Assembly: GCA_947626135.1 (NCBI GenBank)
Contig: CANQQZ010000004.1
Location: 62,001-126,000 of the forward strand
Source: an uncultured Clostridia bacterium
GTDB taxonomy: Bacteria > Bacillota > Clostridia > UBA1381
DNA: 64,000 bases
Reading direction: 5' to 3'
Below, one piece after another: positions 9,868-20,000 of this stretch (the stretch's first letter is position 1; each line of letters opens with the position of its first letter). The position numbers and the translations under genes were made by a program. The notes beneath the pieces are model-generated. The model was given only the letters and a program-made list of their open reading frames with translations. It was not told where the DNA came from and ran no database searches.

Positions 9868-11535
9868 ATGTTATCCGATATAGAAATCGCGCAAGCCGCG
9901 AAAATGGACCACATCAGAGACGTCGCAGCGTCGCTGGGAATAAACGAGGACGAGCTGGAGTATTACGGAAAATACAAGGCGAAGCTCGGCACGGAGGTAT
10001 GGAAAAAATTCGCCGGCAATGAAAACGGCAGGCTTGTTCTTGTCACCGCGATAAATCCCACACCCGCCGGAGAGGGCAAAACGACAACCACCATAGGTCT
10101 GGGCGATGCGCTTTCGCGTATGGGGAAAAAATGCGTGCTCGCTCTGCGCGAGCCCTCGCTCGGACCGGTTATGGGCGTTAAAGGCGGCGCGGCGGGCGGC
10201 GGCTACAGCCAGGTCGTGCCGATGGATGATATAAATCTGCATTTTACCGGCGATATGCACGCTATAACCGCGGCAAACAATCTTCTCTCGGCGATGATCG
10301 ATAATCATATCCATCAGGGCAACGAGCTTGATATCGACGTTACCAATATCGTCTGGAAGCGTGTGGTAGACACGAACGACCGCGCGCTGAGAAAAATCGT
10401 CGTCGGTATGGGCGGTCATATAAACGGCGTTCCGCGCGAGGACGGGTTTATGATCACCGTAGCGTCCGAGGTTATGGCGATTTTATGCCTCGCGAACGAT
10501 ATGGACGACTTAAAGCGCCGCCTGGGCGAAATCATAATCGGTTATAACCGCGGCGGTCAGCCCGTTAAGGCGTCCGATCTGCACGCGGAGGGCGCGATGG
10601 CGGCGCTGATGAAGGACGCCATTCACCCGAATCTTGTCCAGACATTAGAACACACGCCGTGCCTTATCCACGGCGGTCCGTTCGCGAATATCGCGCACGG
10701 CTGCAACAGCGTACAGGCAACGACGCTCGCGATGAAAATGGCGGATTACACGATTACCGAGGCGGGCTTCGGCGCGGATCTGGGCGCGGAAAAATTCATG
10801 GATATAAAGTGCCGCATGGCGGGTATAAAGCCCGACGCGGTCGTTATCGTCGCAACAGTGCGCGCGCTTAAATATAACGGCGGCGTAAAAAAGAGCGACC
10901 TGAAAATCCCGAATGTCGAAGCGCTTAAAAACGGTATAGTAAACCTCGAAAAGCATATTGAAAATATGAAGAATTTCGGCGCTCCCGTTGTAGTCGCCGT
11001 GAACCGCTTCGATACGGACAGCGACGACGAGCTTCGGTACGTAATCGACCGATGCGCCGAGCTGGGCGCGGACTGCGCGCTCTCGGAGGTATTCGCCAAG
11101 GGCGGAGAGGGCGGAGAGGAGCTTGCCGAAAAGGTTCTTAAGGCTATGGAAACGCCCTCGGAATATCATCCCGTATACGATGTGAATGACAGCATCGCGG
11201 ATAAAATAAACGCAATCGTAACCAAAATTTACGGCGGCGCCGGAGTCGAATATTCGGCAAAGGCAAAAAAAGCCATAAAGAAGCTCGAGGAGCTCGGGCT
11301 CGATAAAAAACCGATATGCATAGCGAAAACGCAATACTCCCTTTCCGATAACCAGGCGCTTCTCGGACGTCCCGAGGGCTTCACGGTCAACGTAAGCGAG
11401 ATACGCGTATCAAACGGAGCCGGCTTTATCGTCGCGGAAACCGGCAGCATCATGGTAATGCCCGGACTGCCGAAGGTTCCGGCGGCAAACAATATCGATA
11501 TCGACAATAACGGCGTGATTTCGGGATTGTTCTGA
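9868..11535 (+). CDS. fhs: Formate--tetrahydrofolate ligase
   Basis: [72 protein letters not shown]. Confidence 0.98.
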   Translation: MLSDIEIAQAAKMDHIRDVAASLGINEDELEYYGKYKAKLGTEVWKKFAGNENGRLVLVTAINPTPAGEGKTTTTIGLGDALSRMGKKCVLALREPSLGPVMGVKGGAAGGGYSQVVPMDDINLHFTGDMHAITAANNLLSAMIDNHIHQGNELDIDVTNIVWKRVVDTNDRALRKIVVGMGGHINGVPREDGFMITVASEVMAILCLANDMDDLKRRLGEIIIGYNRGGQPVKASDLHAEGAMAALMKDAIHPNLVQTLEHTPCLIHGGPFANIAHGCNSVQATTLAMKMADYTITEAGFGADLGAEKFMDIKCRMAGIKPDAVVIVATVRALKYNGGVKKSDLKIPNVEALKNGIVNLEKHIENMKNFGAPVVVAVNRFDTDSDDELRYVIDRCAELGADCALSEVFAKGGEGGEELAEKVLKAMETPSEYHPVYDVNDSIADKINAIVTKIYGGAGVEYSAKAKKAIKKLEELGLDKKPICIAKTQYSLSDNQALLGRPEGFTVNVSEIRVSNGAGFIVAETGSIMVMPGLPKVPAANNIDIDNNGVISGLF

Positions 11536-11565
11536 CGGGGACACTAAATCAACGGGGACACTAAA
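11535..11565 (+). repeat. 14-bp direct repeat ACGGGGACACTAAA x2, period 17, between fhs and tsaE
   Basis: ACGGGGACACTAAAtcaACGGGGACACTAAA read directly. Confidence 0.95.
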
Positions 11566-11997
11566 ATGGAATATATATCGCATAATCCGAGCGAAACGCA
11601 AAAAATCGCGGCAAAAATGTCACAAACGCTGAATTCCGGAGATGTGCTTTGCCTTTACGGAGATCTGGGCGCGGGCAAAACCGCGTTTGTGCAGGGGCTC
11701 GCGAAGGGTCTGGGCGTAACGGAATATATTACCAGCCCGACGTTCACAATCGTGAACGTTTACGAGAGCGGTCGGCTGCCCCTGTATCATTTCGATATGT
11801 ACCGTCTCGGCGACAGCGCGGAGGCGTATGAAACGGGGTACGAGGAATATGTGTACGGAGACGGCGTGAGCGTAATAGAATGGGCCCAGAACATATCGGA
11901 CATTCTCCCCGCAAGCCGCTACGATATCACGATAACAGGCGGCAAAAACGCTTCGGCGGATTTCAGAAAAATTAATATAACAAGGATAGAGGCATGA
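11566..11997 (+). CDS. tsaE: tRNA t6A threonylcarbamoyl biosynthesis ATPase
   Basis: [35 protein letters not shown]; followed by tsaB. Confidence 0.95.
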   Translation: MEYISHNPSETQKIAAKMSQTLNSGDVLCLYGDLGAGKTAFVQGLAKGLGVTEYITSPTFTIVNVYESGRLPLYHFDMYRLGDSAEAYETGYEEYVYGDGVSVIEWAQNISDILPASRYDITITGGKNASADFRKINITRIEA

Positions 11998-12713
11998 AAA
12001 TATTAGCTATAGACACCGCAGCCGAAACCGCTTCAGCCGCGGTCACGGATGGAGGAAGGGTTCTTGGCGAGTATGCGCTCAGCCACAAAAAAACGCACTC
12101 GCAGAAGCTTATGGTTTTAATAGAGCGCATGATGAGCGATTTGGAGCTTGACATGCGGGATATTGATTTATTCGCCGCCGCGCAGGGTCCCGGCTCGTTT
12201 ACGGGGCTGCGCATAGGCATAGCGACAATAAAGGCTCTCGCGCACAGCGTAAATAAGCCTGTCGCCGGCGTGTCCACGCTGGAGAGCCTGGCGTATAATC
12301 TGCCGTTTGCGGACGGCATAATACTGCCGGTCATGGACGCGCGGAACCGGCATGTTTTCAACGCCGCATATAAATGGACCGGCAGCGGGCTCAAGACAGT
12401 TATACAGCCCAATGTCTGCGGCATTGACGAATGCGCGGAACGCATAAAGGGCGAAAATGTCATTTTCGTCGGAGACGGAGTAAACGTTCATGAGGATTTA
12501 ATACTCAGCCGCGGCTTTAAGACCGCCCCGGTAAACGCGCGCCTGAACAGGGCGTCGTCGGCAGCCGCAGCGGCGCTCGTTAAAGCCGGGCGCGGCGAAA
12601 CGCTCCGATATACCGAGCTTACCCCAGTATATCTGCGTCTTTCGCAGGCTGAGCAGGAATTGGAAAAGAGGATGGCAAGGGAAGCCGCCGAAGCGAAGGG
12701 GGAATTAAAATGA
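11994..12713 (+). CDS. tsaB: tRNA t6A threonylcarbamoyl biosynthesis protein TsaB
   Basis: [17 protein letters not shown]..., AQGPGSFTGLRIGIATIKALA. Confidence 0.95.
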   Translation: MKILAIDTAAETASAAVTDGGRVLGEYALSHKKTHSQKLMVLIERMMSDLELDMRDIDLFAAAQGPGSFTGLRIGIATIKALAHSVNKPVAGVSTLESLAYNLPFADGIILPVMDARNRHVFNAAYKWTGSGLKTVIQPNVCGIDECAERIKGENVIFVGDGVNVHEDLILSRGFKTAPVNARLNRASSAAAAALVKAGRGETLRYTELTPVYLRLSQAEQELEKRMAREAAEAKGELK

Positions 12714-13144
12714 TAGGAATAGGCTCCGACCACGCGGGCTTCGAGCTTAAAAGCCGCGTAATCAAGCATCTTAAGGAGCGCGGGGTCGATATTAAGGATT
12801 ACGGGGTATATAATGAGGACAGCGTTGATTATCCCGACTGCGCCGTGCCGGTATGCGAGGCGGTTTTATCCGGCGAATGCGAGCGGGGCATACTGATATG
12901 CGGCACGGGAATAGGCATTTCGATAGCCGCGAATAAAATCAACGGCATACGCGCGGCTCTGTGCGGAGACGTGTTCAGCGCGGCTATGGCAAAGGAGCAT
13001 AACGACGCAAACGTTATATGCCTCGGCGGACGCGTAGTGGGGCACGAGCTCGCGTATATGATCGTTGACACATGGCTCAGCCGCGATTATCTGGGCGGCA
13101 AGCACGCCGTGCGCGTAGCGAAGATTCACGCGCTGGAGAAATAA
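12710..13144 (+). CDS. rpiB: Ribose-5-phosphate isomerase B
   Basis: MIGIGSDHAGFELKSRVIKHL; CGTGIGISIAANKINGIRAAL. Confidence 0.96.
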   Translation: MIGIGSDHAGFELKSRVIKHLKERGVDIKDYGVYNEDSVDYPDCAVPVCEAVLSGECERGILICGTGIGISIAANKINGIRAALCGDVFSAAMAKEHNDANVICLGGRVVGHELAYMIVDTWLSRDYLGGKHAVRVAKIHALEK

Positions 13145-13158
13145 TACGCCGCAAAAAG

Positions 13159-13258
13159 CTGTTTGAGGCTGTAAATTTTGTACCGACTATACAGCCGATG
13201 GTAACGACAAGCGCGTAAGCTCTGAAAGATGCAGGAGAGGTGTACGTCTGCCAAACAG
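13159..13258 (+). ncRNA. Candidate structured RNA (three-way junction) in the rpiB 3' region, family unknown
   Basis: CTGTTTG/CAAACAG closing stem; GGCTGTA/TACAGCC hairpin; GCGTA-CTCT/AGAG-TACGT hairpin; followed by terminator. Confidence 0.4.
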
Positions 13259-13267
13259 TGATTTTTC

Positions 13268-13305
13268 AAAAACCGCTTTGAGGAATCAAAGCGGTTTTTC
13301 TGTAT
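13268..13305 (+). terminator. Rho-independent terminator
   Basis: AAAAACCGCTTTGA-ggaa-TCAAAGCGGTTTTT. Confidence 0.85.
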
Positions 13306-13344
13306 ACGTTTTATTACGGCGATTAAGCGCGGATCCGGCGAATC

Positions 13345-13464
13345 TTAATCGTCCTCATATAATCCTATGTACATTTCCTCAACCTCGCGCTGAAGCGCTG
13401 TTATCCTATCCGCCAAATCTGCAAGCTCCGCGGAAATCTTTACGAGTCTGTCCTTTTCCGTCAT
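13345..13464 (-). CDS. Putative 39-aa coiled-coil small protein (below ORF-track size cutoff)
   Basis: MTEKDRLVKISAELADLADRITALQREVEEMYIGLYEDD; GGGGGAGG 8 nt upstream of ATG; heptad pattern. Confidence 0.55.
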   Translation of the reverse strand: MTEKDRLVKISAELADLADRITALQREVEEMYIGLYEDD

Positions 13465-13492
13465 GCCTAACACCTCCCCCGCCGGTTTTCAT

Positions 13493-13650
13493 AAAAAAGG
13501 CGCCTTGTGTGAACAACGCGCCAAAAACGCATTACCCGTTTGAACCAAAAAAGTTAATATGCCGCCCAAAAAAAGCACCTATTAATTTTAGTGAGAATGC
13601 GCTTTTCTCCCCGCACTTTTAAAATCGGCAATATTTACTTCTTCGGTTCG
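13493..13650 (-). ncRNA. Candidate small RNA with own promoter and terminator, family not assigned
   Basis: Minus strand: -35 TTTACT, 17 bp, -10 TATAAT; then AACCGAAGAAGTAAATATTGCCG pairing with CGGCATATTAACTTTTTTGGTT; then GGCGCgTTGTtcacACAAgGCGCC-TTTTTT terminator. Confidence 0.6.
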
Positions 13651-13763
13651 ATTACATTATAATACAAAATTCGCCCAAAGTAAAGAAAAATCGTTCGTCT
13701 TGTTTCGATATAATTCGACACGCGTTGAATTTATACGCCTTATTTTACAAAAAAACGCCGGAC

Positions 13764-13792
13764 TTGACGATTTACGCAATTTGTTGTACAAT
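13764..13792 (+). promoter_or_regulatory. Sigma-A-type promoter for mltG
   Basis: TTGACG-17-TACAAT. Confidence 0.7.
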
Positions 13793-13833
13793 GTATATTG
13801 ACAGATTATGTGGTATAAAGGAGGATTTATCCA

Positions 13834-14943
13834 ATGGCGGCTACAGTCAAAGAAAGCAAGCTCGGAAAAGGGCGTATAATCGCCATAGTATCCGCGGTAA
13901 TAATACTGGCAATAATATTGGGCGCAGGCTTTATAGTGTATGACAGCTCGTCTGTCAGCGTTGACGGAGGCTCGGCGCAAATCGTAATATCGGAGGGCGA
14001 AGGCATCGGTGAAGCGTCGGCTGAGCTGGAGAGCATGGGAATAATAAAGCATCCTTTGTTTTTCAAGCTTTACTCGCGTCTGGGCGGCTTTGACGGAAAC
14101 GTTCAGCCCGGAAGCCTGACCGTAAAGGACGGAATGTCCTACGGCGATATTTTGCAGCTTCTTATCACGCCTAACCGTTCCGCAACGACAATAGTGATCC
14201 CCGAGGGCTACGAGGTCAGGCAGATCGCCGAGACGCTGTGCGACGCGGGACTTGCGGACTGGAACAGATTTTATGACGCTCTGAACAACGACACATACGA
14301 CTACAGGTTCTTCGCGGATATTCCGCAGCGCGAAAACAAGCTCGAGGGATATCTTTTCCCCGCGACATACGAAATCTCGGAGGGCATGACCGAGCATGAA
14401 ATAATAGACTTAATGCTTCAGGCGTTTAACAATCAATTCAAGGACGAATATTACGAGCGGGCGGCGCAGATGAATATGAGCGTAGACCAAATCGTTACGC
14501 TGGCGTCGATTATCGAGCGTGAGACCGATTCCGACGCGGAGCGCGCAAAGGTTGCCGGCGTGTTCTACAACCGCATAAACTCGGGCATGAAGCTTCAATC
14601 CTGCGCGACGGTCCAATATGTTCTCGGTGAAAGAAAGCCCGTGCTCTCGATAGCGGACACGCAGACTGACTCGCCCTATAACACATACATATATCCGGGA
14701 CTTCCCGTGGGACCGATAAGCAATCCCGGCATAGCCTGCATAGAGGCGGCGCTTTATCCGGAGGAAACGGACGCTTACTATTTCGTGCAGGGTCAGGACG
14801 GTCAGCATATTTTCTCGGCGACTTATGAGGAGCATCTCGCGGCAATGCAGGAGATGACGCCCTCGATAGGAGTCGATACGACGGTAATCGAAAACCAGGA
14901 CGCTATGATAAACGCCGGAGAGGGCACGGCGGAAACGGAGTGA
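13834..14943 (+). CDS. mltG: Endolytic transglycosylase MltG (YceG-like)
   Basis: TM N-terminus; IVIPEGYEVRQIAETL; LEGYLFPATYEI; LASIIERET; PYNTYIYPGLPVGPISNPGIACIEAAL. Confidence 0.95.
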   Translation: MAATVKESKLGKGRIIAIVSAVIILAIILGAGFIVYDSSSVSVDGGSAQIVISEGEGIGEASAELESMGIIKHPLFFKLYSRLGGFDGNVQPGSLTVKDGMSYGDILQLLITPNRSATTIVIPEGYEVRQIAETLCDAGLADWNRFYDALNNDTYDYRFFADIPQRENKLEGYLFPATYEISEGMTEHEIIDLMLQAFNNQFKDEYYERAAQMNMSVDQIVTLASIIERETDSDAERAKVAGVFYNRINSGMKLQSCATVQYVLGERKPVLSIADTQTDSPYNTYIYPGLPVGPISNPGIACIEAALYPEETDAYYFVQGQDGQHIFSATYEEHLAAMQEMTPSIGVDTTVIENQDAMINAGEGTAETE

Positions 14944-14944
14944 C

Positions 14945-15610
14945 ATGACAGAATATGACAAGGACGCGGTCGTGCCGCGGTATATAACGCGGTGGCTGCG
15001 CGAAAACGCTCCGCAAAGCGACGCGCTTTTATCGGAGATGGAAAAATACGCGGCTTTGAATAATATCCCTATCGCCCAGCCGGAAACGGCGCGGTTTCTA
15101 TCGGTTATAACGCGGCTCGCCAAGCCGAAAAGAATGCTCGAAATAGGCACCGCCATAGGCTACTCAGCCATAATCGCCGCGCGGAGCATGGACGGCGACG
15201 GGAAAATCCTGACCATCGAATACGACGCGCCGACCGCCGTCACAGCCCGCAGAAACATTAAGCTCGCGGGCTTATCGGACCGCGTGGAGGTCGTATGCGC
15301 CGACGCGAAGGATTACCTTTCGTATATCGACGAGGACGAATGCATGGACATGATTTTCCTCGACGGTCCAAAGGCGCATTACGTATATATGCTCGACGAC
15401 TGCGTGAGACTGCTCAGAAGGGGCGGCGTGCTCATATCCGATAACGTGCTCTATAAGGGCATGACCGCGGACGACGCGCATGTCGCGCGGCGCAAAATAA
15501 CAATCGTCGGGCGCCTGCGCGAATATATCGCCGCGCTTACGCGCCACCCGGAGCTCGACACAGCCCTGCTGCCGCTGGGCGACGGCGTGACAATATCGGT
15601 GAAAATCTGA
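14945..15610 (+). CDS. Class I SAM-dependent O-methyltransferase (YrrM-like)
   Basis: RMLEIGTAIGYSAIIAAR; DMIFLDGPKAHY; between mltG and U32. Confidence 0.88.
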   Translation: MTEYDKDAVVPRYITRWLRENAPQSDALLSEMEKYAALNNIPIAQPETARFLSVITRLAKPKRMLEIGTAIGYSAIIAARSMDGDGKILTIEYDAPTAVTARRNIKLAGLSDRVEVVCADAKDYLSYIDEDECMDMIFLDGPKAHYVYMLDDCVRLLRRGGVLISDNVLYKGMTADDAHVARRKITIVGRLREYIAALTRHPELDTALLPLGDGVTISVKI

Positions 15611-15650
15611 TAAAACACCTGCAATTTACTCGAAACAAGGGATATCCATT

Positions 15651-16871
15651 ATGCAAAAACCGGAACTTCTGGCTCCCGGGGGGAGCCTTACAAAGCTAAA
15701 AACCGCAATCGACTACGGCGCGGACGCTGTTTATATAGGCGGCGAGGCGTTTTCTTTGCGCGCGGCGGCGGAGAATTTCCCGATGGACGACATACGCCGC
15801 GGGCTCGACTACGCGCATTCGCGGGGGAAAAAGGTATATTTGACGGCGAACATAATCCCGCATAACGCCGATATAGACGCGTTTGAACGATACGCGGAGG
15901 AAATCGCGCCGCTCGGCTTTGACGCGGTGCTCGTTTCTGACCCCGGCATGTTTGACGTAATGCGCGAGAAGGCGCCCCATATTCCAATCCACATCAGCAC
16001 GCAGGCGAACAACACAAATTACCGTTCGGCTGCGGCATGGCATAAGCTGGGGGCGAAGCGCGTCGTGCTGGCGCGGGAAATGACGCTCGATGAAATCTCC
16101 GAAATCCGCGCGCGCGTACCGGATGATCTGGAGCTCGAGGCGTTTGTACACGGCGCTATGTGCGTATCGTATTCGGGGCGGTGCCTGCTGTCAAGCTACA
16201 TGACGGGGCGCGATTCCAACCGCGGCGCATGCGCGCATCCGTGCCGCTGGAGCTACAAGCTTGTCGAGGAAACACGCCCCGGCGAATATATGGACGTATA
16301 CGAAAACGAGCGCGGCACATTCATTTTTAATTCAAAGGATCTATGCATGATTTCGCATATACCGGAGCTTGTGAAAAGCGGAATAACATCGTTCAAGCTC
16401 GAGGGGCGCGTCAAAACGGAATATTACACCGCGACGACCGTCGGCGCGTACCGCCGCGAAATCGACAAATACCTCGGCAACCCCGACGGGTACGAATTCG
16501 ACGGCGCCGAATACGAGGAGCTGTGCAAGGTGTCCCATCGTCCGTATTCTACCGGATTTTATCTCGGCAGACCGGACGAGACCGGTCAGGTATACGGCTC
16601 GAGCTCGTATATAAGGGATTACGACCTCGTGGGAATAGTGACCGGCACACACGGCGGCACGGCGAGGATATCGCAGCGCAACAGATTTTTCCGCGGCGAT
16701 ACGGTCGAGATAATCCGCCCCGGGAAAAATTTCCTCACTCTCAGAATCGAACGCATAACGGACGAGACGGGCGCGGAAATCGAGGTCGCGAACCATGCCG
16801 GGCAAACGGTTTTTATACCGGTCCCGGAGGAGCTCGCGCCCGGCTCCATGCTCCGCCGCCGGCGCGGCTGA
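15651..16871 (+). CDS. Peptidase U32 family protein (tRNA hydroxylation TrhP/YrrO type)
   Basis: PELLAPGGSLTKLKTAIDYGADAVYIGG; FVHGAMCVSYSGRCLLSSYMTGRDSNRGACAHPCRWSY; FKLEGRVKTEYY. Confidence 0.92.
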   Translation: MQKPELLAPGGSLTKLKTAIDYGADAVYIGGEAFSLRAAAENFPMDDIRRGLDYAHSRGKKVYLTANIIPHNADIDAFERYAEEIAPLGFDAVLVSDPGMFDVMREKAPHIPIHISTQANNTNYRSAAAWHKLGAKRVVLAREMTLDEISEIRARVPDDLELEAFVHGAMCVSYSGRCLLSSYMTGRDSNRGACAHPCRWSYKLVEETRPGEYMDVYENERGTFIFNSKDLCMISHIPELVKSGITSFKLEGRVKTEYYTATTVGAYRREIDKYLGNPDGYEFDGAEYEELCKVSHRPYSTGFYLGRPDETGQVYGSSSYIRDYDLVGIVTGTHGGTARISQRNRFFRGDTVEIIRPGKNFLTLRIERITDETGAEIEVANHAGQTVFIPVPEELAPGSMLRRRRG

Positions 16872-16900
16872 TAAATTTGGTGAAAATCAACAAAAACCGG

Positions 16901-16950
16901 AGTGGTTAATTGAAAAATTCGTACATTTTTCAATTAACCGCTTTTCTTTT
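16901..16950 (+). terminator. Rho-independent terminator after U32 gene
   Basis: AGTGGTTAATTGAAAAAT-tcgtac-ATTTTTCAATTAACCGCT + TTTCTTTT. Confidence 0.85.
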
Positions 16951-17009
16951 ATTTACGAATATGCTATAATAGTCTATGGTATATTTATTCTTAAAAGGAG
17001 GAAAATAAG

Positions 17010-20000
17010 ATGAAAAAAAGTATTAAAAAAATACTTGCGCTCATCGCGTCCGCATCGCTTGCGGCGACGATGATCACCGCCTTTCCGACGGTGACAAACG
17101 CGGTCGAAACAACTCCTCTTTTTGACGGAGACACCGTTGAAAAGGAATGGAAATTCGACTTCGGCGCAAAAGAAGCGACGCCCGAGGACGGCTATACCCT
17201 TGTGACGCCCGATATGCACTATGCAAAGGGCGGCACGGCAGAATACGGCTTTTTGGGCACGGCGGAGAACGACTGGCTTGATCAGGGTAACCGCTATGAC
17301 GGCTTCGGCACGCAAAAGGGACAAAAAATAGAGCTCGGCGCCGGAGGCGGCACCGGTGAAAAAGACGCTATAGGCGCTATCGGTGCGGGCGGCACCGACG
17401 CTAACGCGGGCAAGGATTCCTACGGAAACGCGGCGGACAAATATTATCCGGTACGCTTCGCTTTAAAAGCCGCAGACGACGCGTATTACAGAGTCAGCGT
17501 GACGGTAACGACATTTGATCAGGCTAATAATGCCACAGTATCTCTTTACACGGAAAGAAAGCATCCTATATTTACAAACGAAACGATAACGGCGGGAGAA
17601 ACGAAAACCGTTAAGTTTTCGGTAAGACCGACGCCGATCTACTACCAGAAATCAGACCCGCAGGGCAATATACCGGATGAGATGGTAAACATCGCCGTTG
17701 TGGGCGAGAATTCGGCGCTCGCGTCGGTCGTAATCCAGAAGGTACAGGAATACCCCGTATTCTGGGTACTCGGCGACTCTACCGTTACAGACGGCAACTG
17801 CTCGCTGCCGTTCTTCCCGCTCCAGAACTATACCGGCGTAGGCACGGGTCTGACGAAGTACCTGCCGAGTAATATAGCTATGGTAAACGAGGGCGAGGGC
17901 GGTCTTAACGCAGGGGATTCTCTGCACTTCAACATGGTTAAGGACCGCATAAAGAAGGGCGACTATCTGTATGTTGAATACGGTCATAACCATAAGGACG
18001 ATGGGCCCAGCGGATATAAAGAATGTCTTCCGAAATATCTTGAAGCATGCAACAGCGCCAAGGGCGGCAAGGCAAATCTTATTATCGTCAGCCCAATCGA
18101 AAGAATCACTGAGTGGGACAGCGAGACAAGCAAATATACTCACTCTCTTGCCGGCTTCGCGACAACCGGTCAGCAGTATGTTGAAGGAAAAATCGCGGAA
18201 GGCACGGATAACATCGCGTATGTTGATTTGAATACATACAGCCTTAACTTCTACAACACGATCGTCGCGAGTAAATCAAATGATCCCAACGCAATTAAGT
18301 TCTATTTCCAGACAGGCAAGGGCGCGGGTACCGATACGACGCATCCCAACGACGCGGGAGCGGAAAATCTCGCGTATGAATTTATAAAAGCCGCTCAGGC
18401 GCGGCGCGACGCGGGGGGTACCAACGCGTCGGAGAAAGCCGTTCTCGAAGGCTTCCTCGGAACCTCCGCAGAAAGTAAGCTTACGGACGAAACGCCGAAT
18501 CTCGTCGCGGACGAAATCACATCCGGCAAGCTCGGCGGCGACGCATGGCCGACATATTATCCGCCTATAAATTTCTCATATCCTGTGGCGATAGATAATG
18601 TTGTTTTTGACGATACAGGAAAAATTCAGCAGGTGGATGTAACTACGCAGCTTTGCCAGAAGGATGAAGTGACTGTTATGGATTCCTACGGTATAGTGGT
18701 AATCACCGTGACGGGGTCTGACGGCAGGGAAAAGGGTCGGATTCTGGCGACAGCACAGGTCGACAACTCTACCGGATTCGGTCCGCAGACAATCACAAAG
18801 TTTAACGACAAAGATATAACGCTTACCGACGGCGATACATATTCGGCAATCGTATACAAGGCGGAGGACAAGGGAGAAGCAGCGGGCGGTCTGCAAATTT
18901 ATACGGACGAGGAAGGCAACAAGGTCGCATATTCGTCCGTTTACACGCCGGACGATATAACCAAAACGGTTATGCATGAATCGTTTGAATTTGACGGCGT
19001 TGACTACAGCACCGGCGAAGTAAAGCTGTCGGATCACGGCTGGGCGCTTGGCGGCAGCGGCGGCAACACCGTCGTGCTTAAGGAATTCGGCGGCTCCGAA
19101 GAGGACGATACACCGACCACAAAATACGCGGATGTAGCCACCGACGGAGCGAAGAAGAACGGCAGCGCAAATCAGGGCTCGTTCTATCTGACACGCAGCT
19201 TTGATAAAACCGGAGACGCGGTCAATGAAATAGGCACTACCGGAAAATATGTAATCTCAATGGATATGAAATACGTTTCCGGCGGCGGTGTAAATATAAG
19301 ACTGGCGAGCGGAATTAATGACAAGAATCTTGCAGGCACACAAAGCCTGGGGCTGTTTACCGTTAACAGCGAAGGAAAGGTCACGGCAAACGGTAAGACG
19401 ATCACCGACCCGATCTCGCCTATAAGCTTCAGCAAGGTTAAATATATTCTGGATATGGATAAAGGAACGGCATCAATGTCGATTGCCGGATGCGACCCGG
19501 TTGACCTTGGCGCAATTCCGAATTACGACGGCGAAGGCACGGAAATAAGCCCGTCAAAGCTTGATTCGTTTGTGTTTGACTCAAGCAAGGTCGCGTTTAA
19601 CATTCAGGTCAAGAATATTACCGTAGCGGAGCTCAAGCAGGAGAAGCTGCCCGATTACACGCTTACGGTCGCGTCAAATGATGGCACAAAGGGTTCTGTT
19701 CAAATCGTGCAGGAGCCGGCGGCGGAAGCTCCGGTAACGGCGACCACAGCCCCGCTCAATACCGTAGTTACCGCGAAGGCGGAGGCGACGACAAATAATG
19801 TATTCGTAAGCTGGAATGAAGGCGACACAGTCGTATCAAAGGACGCCGAGTACACGTTCAGATTAAGAAAGAACCGTGACCTTACAGCTGTTTTCGCTTT
19901 ACAGCAGTACGCGGACGCGGCAAAGAGCTTTAAGACGGAGTCCGATAAACAGCTTGTAAAAGCGGGCACGGAGCAGGTCGTTAAAGTAACCGTTTCGGAT

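Noticed and set aside
13657-14397. 246-aa minus-strand ORF opposite mltG and its promoter
   Set aside because: Antisense to mltG; N-terminal part crosses mltG promoter, and no family motifs.
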